From positions 1 to 11,074 of the forward strand of contig NZ_SMMD01000849.1 in NCBI RefSeq assembly GCF_009711475.1: a stretch of DNA of 11,074 bases, written 5' to 3'. The translations under genes and the position numbers were made by a program. This document shows, piece after piece, positions 1 through 7,701 of the stretch (positions are counted from its first letter, which is position 1; each line of letters starts with the position of its first letter). The notes below the pieces were generated by a model, which had not been told where the DNA came from, did not search any database, and was given only the letters and a program-made list of their open reading frames with translations. Source of the DNA: Fulvivirga aurantia (GTDB lineage Bacteria; Bacteroidota; Bacteroidia; Cytophagales; Cyclobacteriaceae).

Positions 1-1
1 G

Positions 2-2092
2 GTGAACATTAAAAAATCAATATTACTGAGGGTTAGGGTTGCGTTTCTTATGACGGCCCTTTTCGCAGTAGCTATTGCTGTGAAGGTGGGTGATATACAG
101 TTTGGCGAGGGTGAAAAGTGGCAAAAGATTGCCGACCAAACAACCTTTCAGTACCGTCAGGTCAAAGCCACAAGGGGAAACATCTACTCCGATAATGGAA
201 GCTTACTTGCTACCGATTTGCCATTCTATAAAATAGCATTTGATGCTACAATTGCCTCTGAAAGTGTGTTTAATGAAGGTATAGATAGCTTGGCCTATTA
301 TCTCTCAAATCATTTTAAAGACAAAAGCATTGAGAGCTACAAGCGAGTATTCAAAAATGCCAGAGCTGAAAACAGACAATACGTTGTAGTAAATCGCAGG
401 CAGGTTGACTATCAGGAGAAAAAGGTAATGGAAAGTTGGCCTATATTCCGTGAAGGAAGATTAGGCGGAGGCGTAATATTCGAGCGAGTAGACAAGCGAT
501 TTAGACCTTTCTCTAACCTCAGTAAAAGAACCATTGGCTTTATAAATGAAAATAACAGAGGGGCTGGTTTAGAGTACAGCTTTAATGAAGAGCTGGCTGG
601 TAAGAATGGTGAAGCATTGTATCAAAAGATAGCAGGAGGCAATTGGAAGCCTGTTTTTGATGGTTCTCAAGTTAAAACTGAGCACGGTAAAGACATAGAA
701 ACGACCATTGATATCAATCTTCAGGATGTGAGTGAAACTGCACTTTTACGAGCGCTAGAGTATCATGAAGCAGATTATGGTGTAGTGGCCGTAATGGAAG
801 TGAGTACTGGAGAGATTAAAGCAATTTCTAATCTCAGCAGAAATGCAAAGGGTTACTATTACGAAAGATACAACTACGCAGTAGGTGGCCTAAGAGAGCC
901 GGGCTCTACTTTTAAGTTGGCTACAATGATCGCATTGCTCGAAGACACCAATATCAAATTGTCTGATAGTATCGATACTGGAGATGGTACATTCAAATTC
1001 TATAATGATGTTGTTCGTGATCACGAGAAAGGCGGCTATGGCACTATTACCATTCAAGATGCCTTCGAGCGATCAAGTAATGTGGCCATGGCAAAATTGG
1101 TCGATAGGCATTTTGGTAAAACTCCAGAGCGCTTCGTAGAATACCTGGATAATATTGGCGTTTCAAAACCGCTTGGTGTACAAATAAAAGGAGAGGGTAT
1201 GCCTAAAATTAAAAGGCCTAATGATAAAGGCTGGAGTGGTATAACATTACCATGGATGGCTTATGGGTATGGCCTGGAAATTACTCCTTTACAAACGCTT
1301 GCTATGTATAATGCCGTGGCTAATGGAGGGAAAATGATGCGTCCTATAATTGTCAAGAAGGTGAAAATGGCCGACAAAGAATTGAAAACTTTCAGGCCTA
1401 CTACACTTAACGATAGAATTTGCTCTGAAGAAACACTCGCTAAGCTAAGAGTTATGCTTGAAGGTGTTGTGGAAAGAGGAACAGCCAAGAATATTAATAA
1501 TGCACATTACAAAATAGCTGGTAAAACCGGTACTGCTCAAATATTAGAAAACGGTCGGTACACGAGAAAGTATACCACTTCTTTTGCTGGTTATTTCCCG
1601 GCAGACAATCCTAAATATAGTGCAGTAGTGCTTATCCAAAACCCTAAAGGGTGGAGGCAATACGGTAGCAATGTGGCAGCTCCGGTTTTTAAGGAGATAG
1701 CCGATAATATTTATTCAAGAGACATTGACATGCACGATGCTATGCCTAAAGAGTTTATAGCAGAGAGTGGAGTCTTTCCAGTGATTAGATCTGGTAATTC
1801 TAAAGACTTAAAGTTGCTCTGTAATGAGCTTGGTATTTCTAATCATTCAGCTACTGAGAGCGATTGGGTACGTACGCAGGTTTATGGCAATGCAGTAAAA
1901 TGGGTAGAAAATAAGACCACTCAAAATACTGTGCCTGATGTAACAGGCATGACTTTGCGTGATGCTCTGTTTGTGTTAGAGCAAACAGGATTGGATGTGG
2001 TAGTGGAAGGCTCAGGAAGAGTGACTGAGCAGTCATTACCAGTAGGTAAGAGAGTGGTAAAAGGGATTGACATTAAAATTAAATTGAGTTGA
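2..2092 (+). CDS. ftsI: Septal peptidoglycan transpeptidase FtsI (PBP3-type) with C-terminal PASTA domain
   Basis: Class B penicillin-binding protein that crosslinks septal peptidoglycan together with FtsW. The 696-residue frame begins at GTG, one base inside the window. A short basic start (NIKKS) and one membrane anchor at about residues 11-27 follow, which fits a natural N-terminus, although an upstream start cannot be excluded. The N-terminal pedestal/dimerisation domain begins with the conserved RGNIY at residues 58-62. The transpeptidase domain shows all three active-site motifs: S302-T-F-K305 (acylated serine), S358-S-N360 and K508-T-G510. Residues 643-696 form one PASTA-like repeat starting TVPDVTGM, absent from E. 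coli FtsI. The stop overlaps the murE ATG by 1 nt (TGATG). A PBP2 (MrdA) identity is less likely because neighbours are murE, mraY and ftsW. Confidence 0.95.
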   Translation: MNIKKSILLRVRVAFLMTALFAVAIAVKVGDIQFGEGEKWQKIADQTTFQYRQVKATRGNIYSDNGSLLATDLPFYKIAFDATIASESVFNEGIDSLAYYLSNHFKDKSIESYKRVFKNARAENRQYVVVNRRQVDYQEKKVMESWPIFREGRLGGGVIFERVDKRFRPFSNLSKRTIGFINENNRGAGLEYSFNEELAGKNGEALYQKIAGGNWKPVFDGSQVKTEHGKDIETTIDINLQDVSETALLRALEYHEADYGVVAVMEVSTGEIKAISNLSRNAKGYYYERYNYAVGGLREPGSTFKLATMIALLEDTNIKLSDSIDTGDGTFKFYNDVVRDHEKGGYGTITIQDAFERSSNVAMAKLVDRHFGKTPERFVEYLDNIGVSKPLGVQIKGEGMPKIKRPNDKGWSGITLPWMAYGYGLEITPLQTLAMYNAVANGGKMMRPIIVKKVKMADKELKTFRPTTLNDRICSEETLAKLRVMLEGVVERGTAKNINNAHYKIAGKTGTAQILENGRYTRKYTTSFAGYFPADNPKYSAVVLIQNPKGWRQYGSNVAAPVFKEIADNIYSRDIDMHDAMPKEFIAESGVFPVIRSGNSKDLKLLCNELGISNHSATESDWVRTQVYGNAVKWVENKTTQNTVPDVTGMTLRDALFVLEQTGLDVVVEGSGRVTEQSLPVGKRVVKGIDIKIKLS

Positions 2093-3555
2093 TGGCTGAG
2101 TTGAGAGACATATTGTATAAAGTTTCTTTGATTTCTGCTTCGGGAGATATGCAGCGAGAGATCAAGTCAGTCACTTTTGATTCTAGAGAGGTTGGTAAAG
2201 GTTCGCTATTTGTGGCTGTGAGAGGTACTCAGGTAGACGGTCATGATTATATCGATAAAGCTATTGAGGCTGGTGCAGAAACCATCGTGTGCGAAGAATT
2301 GCCAGAGGATATTATAGATGGTGTAACCTATGTTGCTGTGCAAAATACAGCAGCGGCCTTAGGACTTATTGCCTCTAATTTTTACGGAAACCCTAGCTCC
2401 AAGCTTAAGTTGGTGGGTATAACCGGCACAAATGGAAAAACCACGATAGCTACATTACTATTTGATTTATATAAAAAACTTGGTTTTCCGGTAGGCCTGA
2501 TTTCTACCGTCCAAAATCAGATCAATGATAAAGTAATACCATCATCTCACACAACACCAGATGCATTGAGGCTTAACGAGCTATTGGCTCAAATGGTGGA
2601 ATCAGGTTGTGAATTGTGCTTTATGGAAGTGAGTTCTCATGCGCTTGAGCAGCATCGTGTTGAAGGAGTGAGCTTTAAAGGAGCAGTATTTACAAATATT
2701 TCTCACGATCATCTTGACTATCACAAAACTTTTGAAGCCTATATCAAGGCTAAAAAGAAGCTTTTTGATGGTCTTGGTGCACAGGCATTTGCCCTGAGCA
2801 ATGTAGATGATAAGCGCGGGCGTGTAATGCTTCAAAATACCAAGGCAGAAAAGAATACATATGCCCTTAAAACCGTAGCTAATTTCAAATCCAAATTGGT
2901 GAGCAACACCATTCAGGGTATTGAAATGGAGATTGACGGTAAAAATGCCTGGTTTAGGTTGATTGGAGATTTCAATGCCTACAACCTTACAGCAGTGTTT
3001 GCGACAGCGGTACTTCTTGGAGAAGATGCCGATGAGGTTTTACAGCAACTTTCTTTACTCGAAGGCGCTCCCGGTAGATTCGAGCAAGTGACTTCTGATG
3101 CTAAAATCACAGCTATTGTCGATTATGCCCATACACCTGACGCGTTGAAAAATGTGCTGGAAACCATCAATGAGTTGCGAACTGGTAATGAGCAGGTGAT
3201 CACTGTTGTGGGCTGTGGCGGAAATAGAGACAAGACAAAACGGCCGCTTATGGCATCAATAGCTTGTGGTTTGAGCGATAAAGTGGTGTTGACCTCAGAT
3301 AATCCGAGGCATGAAGATCCGATGGCGATTATAAAGGATATGCAAGAAGGCGTGAGCCCTGTAGACTATAAAAAAACTGTGGTATTGGCCGATAGAGAAG
3401 AAGCAATTAAAACTGCTTGCCTATTGGCTACAGAAGGAGACATAATATTAGTGGCTGGTAAAGGTCACGAAACTTATCAGGAAGTAAAAGGTGTGAAGCA
3501 CCAATTTGATGATAAAGAGGTATTAAGACGAATGTTAAACCTATTTGCAAACTAG
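2092..3555 (+). CDS. murE: UDP-MurNAc-L-Ala-D-Glu:meso-DAP ligase MurE
   Basis: Cytoplasmic ATP-dependent ligase that adds the third residue of the stem peptide. At 487 residues it has the usual MurE length. I chose the ATG at 2092, which overlaps the ftsI stop; a TTG one codon upstream also exists but is less likely. The ATP-binding loop GTNGKTT is at residues 112-118. K221, in the context IKAKKKLF, aligns with the lysine that is carbamylated in Mur ligases. The C-terminal domain has D403-N-P-R406 followed by HEDP. DNPR is the known signature for meso-diaminopimelate, as opposed to L-lysine, so a DAP-type wall is inferred. The terminal GKGHE near the C-terminus is also typical of MurE. mraY starts 9 nt downstream; murF is not between them. 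Confidence 0.96.
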   Translation: MAELRDILYKVSLISASGDMQREIKSVTFDSREVGKGSLFVAVRGTQVDGHDYIDKAIEAGAETIVCEELPEDIIDGVTYVAVQNTAAALGLIASNFYGNPSSKLKLVGITGTNGKTTIATLLFDLYKKLGFPVGLISTVQNQINDKVIPSSHTTPDALRLNELLAQMVESGCELCFMEVSSHALEQHRVEGVSFKGAVFTNISHDHLDYHKTFEAYIKAKKKLFDGLGAQAFALSNVDDKRGRVMLQNTKAEKNTYALKTVANFKSKLVSNTIQGIEMEIDGKNAWFRLIGDFNAYNLTAVFATAVLLGEDADEVLQQLSLLEGAPGRFEQVTSDAKITAIVDYAHTPDALKNVLETINELRTGNEQVITVVGCGGNRDKTKRPLMASIACGLSDKVVLTSDNPRHEDPMAIIKDMQEGVSPVDYKKTVVLADREEAIKTACLLATEGDIILVAGKGHETYQEVKGVKHQFDDKEVLRRMLNLFAN

Positions 3556-3564
3556 AATTAGTAA

Positions 3565-4773
3565 ATGTTATACTATCTATTTGATTTTTTAGAGAGAGAA
3601 TTTAACCTGGTTGGCGCTAGTGTATTTCAATACATTTCCTTTAGAGCGGGCATGGCTGCGGTTATATCCCTCTTTATCACTATGCTCATAGGAAAACGGC
3701 TTATACACTTTTTGCAGCGACAGCAGGTGGGTGAGAGTATCCGTGATCTTGGGTTAGTAGGTCAGATGGAAAAGAAAGGTACACCTACCATGGGCGGGAT
3801 CATCATTATTGCGGCCATTTTGATACCTGTTTTACTCTTTGCCAAGCTTGATAACGTCTATGTTATGCTGCTGGTAGGGGTAACGGTTGGACTGGGTATC
3901 ATCGGTTTTCTAGATGATTACATCAAGGTGTTTAAGAAAAACAAAGAAGGATTAGCAGGGAAATTTAAGGTTGTAGGTCAGGTAACGATAGGTCTTGTAG
4001 TTGGTCTTACGCTTTATTTCCACGATGATGTGGTGATAAGAGAATATACAGATGAGGTAAGAATTGAAAATGGTGTGGAGGTAGCAGTTTTTGAAGACGT
4101 AAAATCTACCAAAACTACAGTTCCTTTCTTTAAGGATAATGAACTGGATTATGATATGCTTATCCCGTTTTTGAGTCATGATTATACCTGGGCAATGTAT
4201 GTGCTCATAGTTATTTTCATCATTACGGCTGTTTCAAACGGAGCAAATATTACTGATGGAATTGATGGGTTGGCCGCAGGGTCGTCAGCAATTATTGGGC
4301 TTACCTTAGCCATATTCGCTTATTTATCCGGTCGTGTTGACTTTAGTGATTACCTCAATATTTTGCATTTGCCAAACCTCAGCGAAGTCGTGATTTTTTG
4401 CACAGCCTTTGTAGGCGCGTGTCTCGGCTTTCTGTGGTATAACTCATATCCTGCCCAAGTTTTTATGGGCGATACGGGCTCATTGGCATTGGGAGGCATC
4501 ATTGCAACAATCGCTTTGGTGGTAAGAAAAGAACTTATGATTCCACTGGTATGTGGCATCTTTTTGATAGAAAATGTATCGGTGATTCTTCAGGTATCAT
4601 ACTTCAAGTATACGAGAAAGAAATATGGAGAAGGAAGAAGGATTTTTAAGATGTCGCCACTACATCACCATTATCAAATGAAAGGATTGCATGAGTCCAA
4701 GATTGTATCAAGGTTTTGGATTGTGGGAATATTACTGGCGATTATAAGCTTGGCAACATTGAAATTAAGATAA
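3565..4773 (+). CDS. mraY: Phospho-MurNAc-pentapeptide translocase MraY (lipid I synthase)
   Basis: Integral membrane enzyme that transfers phospho-MurNAc-pentapeptide from UDP to undecaprenyl phosphate, making lipid I. The 402-residue frame is strongly hydrophobic throughout, with about ten membrane segments. Family motifs seen are KKGTPTMGG near residue 72, the Asp pair D117-D118 (DDYIK), NITDGIDGL at 228-236, D303 in MGDTGS, and the histidine triad H367-H369 in LHHHYQMKG. These match the metal- and substrate-binding residues of characterised MraY proteins. The hydrophilic segment at about residues 153-207, between membrane segments 4 and 5, is longer than in E. coli MraY (360 residues) and should face the periplasm by family topology. 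The ATG lies 9 nt after the murE stop. After its TAA the tight gene spacing of the cluster breaks for the first time. Confidence 0.96.
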   Translation: MLYYLFDFLEREFNLVGASVFQYISFRAGMAAVISLFITMLIGKRLIHFLQRQQVGESIRDLGLVGQMEKKGTPTMGGIIIIAAILIPVLLFAKLDNVYVMLLVGVTVGLGIIGFLDDYIKVFKKNKEGLAGKFKVVGQVTIGLVVGLTLYFHDDVVIREYTDEVRIENGVEVAVFEDVKSTKTTVPFFKDNELDYDMLIPFLSHDYTWAMYVLIVIFIITAVSNGANITDGIDGLAAGSSAIIGLTLAIFAYLSGRVDFSDYLNILHLPNLSEVVIFCTAFVGACLGFLWYNSYPAQVFMGDTGSLALGGIIATIALVVRKELMIPLVCGIFLIENVSVILQVSYFKYTRKKYGEGRRIFKMSPLHHHYQMKGLHESKIVSRFWIVGILLAIISLATLKLR

Positions 4774-4814
4774 AAGAGAATTAAGAATTATGAGTTACGA
4801 TTTAAGATTATGAG
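4764..4814 (+). repeat. AT-rich left flank of the four-helix-bundle cassette, with short direct repeats
   Basis: The 36-nt gap between mraY and the next gene, plus its edges, is made of related short words. ATTAAGA occurs at 4764-4770 and 4780-4786. TTAAGAATTATGAG (4781-4794) recurs as TTAAGATTATGAG (4802-4814), the second copy containing the start codon of the following gene. GATTTAAGATT at 4799-4809 is, in reverse complement, a 10/11 match to AATCTAAAATC in the right-hand repeat at 5161-5185. This is seen directly; that it marks the left boundary of an inserted element is inference. Confidence 0.55.
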
Positions 4815-5181
4815 GAAGGAAGAGTTAATAGAGAGAAATAAAAGGTTTGTAGTCGGTGTGATTGATCTAATTGATCAACTACCGAAAACGATGTCGTTCT
4901 CTATATTTTCTCGTCAACTTTTAAGATGTGCAAGCTCAGTGGGTGCCAATTACAGAGCTGCTTGTCGGGCTAAAAGCACAGCTGACTTCATAAATAAGCT
5001 CAAAATCGTTGAAGAAGAGGCTGATGAATCAATGTACTTCCTTGAGCTGATCGAGTATGTAGACAAGGGTAAAAATTCAGAAGCAATTCAGTCACTTATT
5101 AAAGAGGCTGATGAGTTGGTTGCGATTTATGTGACATCTATTAAAACTTTAAAGGCAAAAAATCTAAAATCTAAAATCTAA
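4810..5181 (+). CDS. Four-helix-bundle protein of the S23/IVP family
   Basis: Small protein of 123 residues whose molecular function is not known. The pattern is that of the 23S rRNA intervening-sequence protein family: an amphipathic first helix (about 4-24), a second helix with R35-Q-L-L-R-C-A-S-S-V-G-A-N47, a third with KSTADFINKL (55-64) and an acidic EEEADES stretch (68-74) followed by YFLELIEY, and a fourth at about 90-117. Relatives form pentameric helical bundles, and a homologous fold occurs in the Avd accessory protein of diversity-generating retroelements; no reverse transcriptase is present here. The last seven codons (KNLKSKI) lie wholly within the 7-bp tandem repeat, so the C-terminus is repeat-derived. 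Its TAA (5179-5181) is one base before ATC 5183, a candidate murD start. The gene breaks the mraY-murD spacing and looks like a late arrival. Confidence 0.85.
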   Translation: MRKEELIERNKRFVVGVIDLIDQLPKTMSFSIFSRQLLRCASSVGANYRAACRAKSTADFINKLKIVEEEADESMYFLELIEYVDKGKNSEAIQSLIKEADELVAIYVTSIKTLKAKNLKSKI

Positions 5182-5188
5182 AATCAAA
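5161..5188 (+). repeat. 7-bp tandem repeat (AATCTAA, about 3.5 copies) at the four-helix-bundle/murD junction
   Basis: AATCTAA occurs at 5161-5167, 5168-5174 and 5175-5181, followed by the partial unit AATC (5182-5185). A further AATCTAA appears after a short A run, at 5189-5195. The array encodes the end of the four-helix-bundle protein, supplies its TAA stop, and also supplies the in-frame TAA (5165-5167) that closes the murD frame on its 5' side. Because 7 is not a multiple of 3, each unit gained or lost shifts the frame across the junction. Confidence 0.85.
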
Positions 5189-6541
5189 AATCTAATCACC
5201 ATATTAGGAGCTGGGGAAAGCGGAACAGGAGCAGCGCTTTTAGCGAAAGCTAAGGGCTACGATGTTTTTGTTTCAGACAATGGTGCTATTGCTACAAAGT
5301 TCAAAGAGCAATTGCAGGAAGCTGGAATACGGTTTGAAGAAAATCAACATTCTTTAGACACAATTTTGGCTAGCCACACTGTAGTAAAAAGTCCTGGTAT
5401 CCCTGATAAAGTTGAAGTAGTTGGCAAGCTAAAGACAAAAGGTGTAGAGGTAATTGATGAAGTAGAATTTGCTTCTCGTTTTACTGAGGCTAAGTTTATA
5501 GCCATAACTGGTACAAATGGTAAAACCACTACCACACTGCTCACTTATCATTTACTGAAATCCGCAGGATTAAATGTGGGATTAGCCGGTAATGTTGGGC
5601 AAAGTCTGGCAAAGCAAGTCATTAAAGATTCATTTGATTTTTATGTTCTTGAGTTAAGCAGTTTTCAGCTAGATGGTCTTACTACATTCCATCCACATAT
5701 CTCCATTCTGCTCAATATCACTCCAGACCACATGGATAGATATGATTACAGTCTTCAAAAATATTGTGATTCCAAATTTAGAATAACACATAACCTTACG
5801 GCTGAAAATCATTTCATCAATTTCTCTGACAATGCGCTGATTAAGGAAGGAATAGCGCAAAGAGAATTCACTGCCACCATGCATGGGGTGTCACTCCAAG
5901 ACCAAGATTGCACTGCTTATCTCAATGGGGAAGTAATGTATTTTGAAGATGGTCTGGAAATCAGCCAGGGAGAGACTGTCTTAAGAGGCCCGCATAATGC
6001 CATCAATATGATGAGCGCTATCACTGCAGCAAGAATTCTAGGTGTTTCCGAAAAGGACATTAGAGATGGGCTAAAAACTTTCAAAAATGCTGCGCACAGG
6101 TTGGAATACGTAGCTACCATCAATGATGTGTCTTTTATCAATGACAGTAAGGCTACAAATGTAGATTCTGTAAAATATGCTTTAGAAAGCTTTAGTGAGC
6201 CATTGGTCTGGATTGCAGGTGGTATTGACAAAGGCAATGACTATGACCTGATCATGGAATCTGTAAATGAGAAAGTGAAAGCTTTGGTTTGCCTGGGTAA
6301 AGATAACAGCAAGCTAAGAGAAGCCTTTCACAAAGAGATAATTAACCTGCTGGAAACGGATAATATGAAAACCGCAGTTCGATCTGCCATGGATTATGCG
6401 CAGGCAAATGATGTGGTGTTGTTATCTCCGGCATGTTCAAGTTTTGACTTGTTCAAAAATTACGAGGATCGTGGTAATCAGTTTAAAGATGCTGTGATCG
6501 AATTAAAGAAAGAGTTTGAAAATAAATCATCGAATCAATGA
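5183..6541 (+). CDS. murD: UDP-MurNAc-L-alanine:D-glutamate ligase MurD, start codon non-canonical
   Basis: Cytoplasmic ATP-dependent ligase adding D-Glu to UDP-MurNAc-L-Ala. The frame is open from 5168 and encodes a complete N-terminal Rossmann domain (ITILGAGESGTG from 5195, with the GxGxSG-like turn), but no ATG, GTG or TTG precedes TTG 5312. Starting at 5312 would delete the first strand and turn of the UDP-binding domain, so I do not accept it. I place the start provisionally at ATC 5183 (IKNLITILG), which gives 452 residues. With that numbering GTNGKTTT is at 110-117 and the carbamylated lysine in CDSKFRI is K198, the same number as in E. coli MurD (438 residues). ATC 5195 and ATA 5201 are alternatives. 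MDRYDYSL, HRLEYV and NDSKATN are typical MurD motifs. The TGA overlaps the ftsW ATG by 4 nt. Identity is secure; the start is not. Confidence 0.88.
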   Translation: MKNLITILGAGESGTGAALLAKAKGYDVFVSDNGAIATKFKEQLQEAGIRFEENQHSLDTILASHTVVKSPGIPDKVEVVGKLKTKGVEVIDEVEFASRFTEAKFIAITGTNGKTTTTLLTYHLLKSAGLNVGLAGNVGQSLAKQVIKDSFDFYVLELSSFQLDGLTTFHPHISILLNITPDHMDRYDYSLQKYCDSKFRITHNLTAENHFINFSDNALIKEGIAQREFTATMHGVSLQDQDCTAYLNGEVMYFEDGLEISQGETVLRGPHNAINMMSAITAARILGVSEKDIRDGLKTFKNAAHRLEYVATINDVSFINDSKATNVDSVKYALESFSEPLVWIAGGIDKGNDYDLIMESVNEKVKALVCLGKDNSKLREAFHKEIINLLETDNMKTAVRSAMDYAQANDVVLLSPACSSFDLFKNYEDRGNQFKDAVIELKKEFENKSSNQ

Positions 6542-7701
6542 GCAAGGTGAAAGCATGGGTAGATGAACACTTGAAGGGCGACCCGGTAATTTGGGCGGTA
6601 GTCTTTGCTTTGTCTTTGATAAGCATTCTCGTGGTTTATAGCGCTACTGGCACTCTTGCTTTTAAGCGCATGAGTCACCCTGAGACATATTTATTAAAGC
6701 ATACATTGCTTGTCGGGGTTGGACTTTTGGCCATGTGGTTTGCACATAAAGTAGACTATAGGTATTACTCAAAGCTCTCAAGATTTGCATTGTGGATCAG
6801 CGTTCCTTTGTTGATTTACACATTTACTAATGGTGTAAGTCTCAATGATGCCAGCCGTTGGATAAATGTGCCAGTGATTAACGCTTCTTTTCAGCCGTCT
6901 GATTTGGCGAGTTTAGCATTGATCACAAGTTTGGCTAGTATGTTATCCAAGCGTCAGCAAAATATCGCTGATTTCAAAGAGTCATTGATTCCTATTCTTA
7001 TCTGGTGTGGGGTTATATGCGGATTAATTGCACTTACAAACTTATCATCAGCCATACTCTTATTTCTTACCTGCATGTTGATCATGTTTATTGGTCGTGT
7101 GCCTGTGAAGTACCTGGCCATGTTGGTTTTTGTAGGAGCTCTGGCAGGTGTAGCTGCACTTAAGTTTGGTGTGCGTGGGGAAACTGCAAAGAACAGGATC
7201 GAAAACTTTATGAGTGGCAAAGAGCTTCCTTTTCAGGCTAAACATGCACGAATTGCAGTAGCCACTGGGGGAGTAGTAGGCAAGGGTCCAGGTCAAAGTC
7301 AACAAAGAAATATACTACCGCATCCTTATTCAGATTTCGTTTATGCGATCATTATCGAAGAGTACGGCATGGCAGGTGGTGTCATAGTTTTAATACTCTA
7401 CTTGATCTTACTGTCGAGAGGTATGAAGGCAGTGGTGAAAAGCGAAAGAGCATTTGGTGGCTTGCTCTCGGCAGGGCTGAGTTTTGCCATTGTAGTACAA
7501 GCCATGGTAAATATGGGAGTTGTGGTAGGTCTTGGGCCGATTACCGGTCTGCCTTTGCCATTGATAAGTATGGGAGGTACATCTCTTTTATTTACAGGAC
7601 TTTCTATAGGCATTATTTTGAGTGTAAGCAGGGGTGAGTTTGATCAGTCCTGGAATAGTAAATCTTCTGGTACAATTAAAAATATGGTGAAAGCAGCTTA
7701 A
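6538..7701 (+). CDS. ftsW: Septal peptidoglycan polymerase FtsW (SEDS family)
   Basis: Polytopic membrane glycosyltransferase that polymerises lipid II at the septum in complex with FtsI. The 387-residue sequence is hydrophobic, with a first membrane segment at about 17-36 and about ten in all. SEDS landmarks are SRWINVP in the first half, F118-Q-P-S-D122, and the segment HPYSDFVYAIIIEEYG, where D266 aligns with the essential extracytoplasmic Asp of FtsW/RodA. The C-terminal GLPLPLISMGGTS is also diagnostic. RodA is the main alternative; the location between murD and murG and the pairing with ftsI favour FtsW. The ATG is embedded in the murD stop (ATGA), and its own TAA overlaps the murG ATG by 1 nt, so translational coupling on both sides is likely. 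Confidence 0.95.
   Translation: MSKVKAWVDEHLKGDPVIWAVVFALSLISILVVYSATGTLAFKRMSHPETYLLKHTLLVGVGLLAMWFAHKVDYRYYSKLSRFALWISVPLLIYTFTNGVSLNDASRWINVPVINASFQPSDLASLALITSLASMLSKRQQNIADFKESLIPILIWCGVICGLIALTNLSSAILLFLTCMLIMFIGRVPVKYLAMLVFVGALAGVAALKFGVRGETAKNRIENFMSGKELPFQAKHARIAVATGGVVGKGPGQSQQRNILPHPYSDFVYAIIIEEYGMAGGVIVLILYLILLSRGMKAVVKSERAFGGLLSAGLSFAIVVQAMVNMGVVVGLGPITGLPLPLISMGGTSLLFTGLSIGIILSVSRGEFDQSWNSKSSGTIKNMVKAA

Larger units (their letters stand above)
4780..5188 (+). mobile_element. Putative IVP-type gene cassette inserted between mraY and murD
   Basis: A gene with no role in wall synthesis, flanked by AT-rich short repeats, interrupts an otherwise tightly packed dcw operon. The S23/four-helix-bundle family is known as the open reading frame of intervening sequences in 23S rRNA genes of several bacteria, and its members occur scattered in Bacteroidota genomes. 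The left flank (GATTTAAGATT) and right flank (AATCTAAAATC, repeated) form an imperfect inverted pair. There is no transposase, no obvious target-site duplication and no IS-like end, so a mobile cassette is an inference from context. Boundaries are approximate. The element points along the operon, so read-through transcription to murD is preserved. Confidence 0.45.

Noticed and set aside
29..39. GGGTTAGGGTT, resembling a telomere-type repeat
   Set aside because: It is only 1.5 units and lies in the ftsI coding sequence for the N-terminal RVRV residues; a chance match.
4790..4813. Tiny frame ATG AGT TAC ... TGA between mraY and the four-helix-bundle gene
   Set aside because: Only seven codons, built from repeat words; a leader peptide cannot be argued from the sequence.
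4810..5181. Four-helix-bundle gene as an Avd accessory factor of a diversity-generating retroelement
   Set aside because: There is no reverse transcriptase, template repeat or variable target gene in the window; only the fold family is shared.
5312..6541. A shorter murD starting at TTG 5312
   Set aside because: It would remove the N-terminal strand and glycine turn that are clearly encoded just upstream in the same frame.
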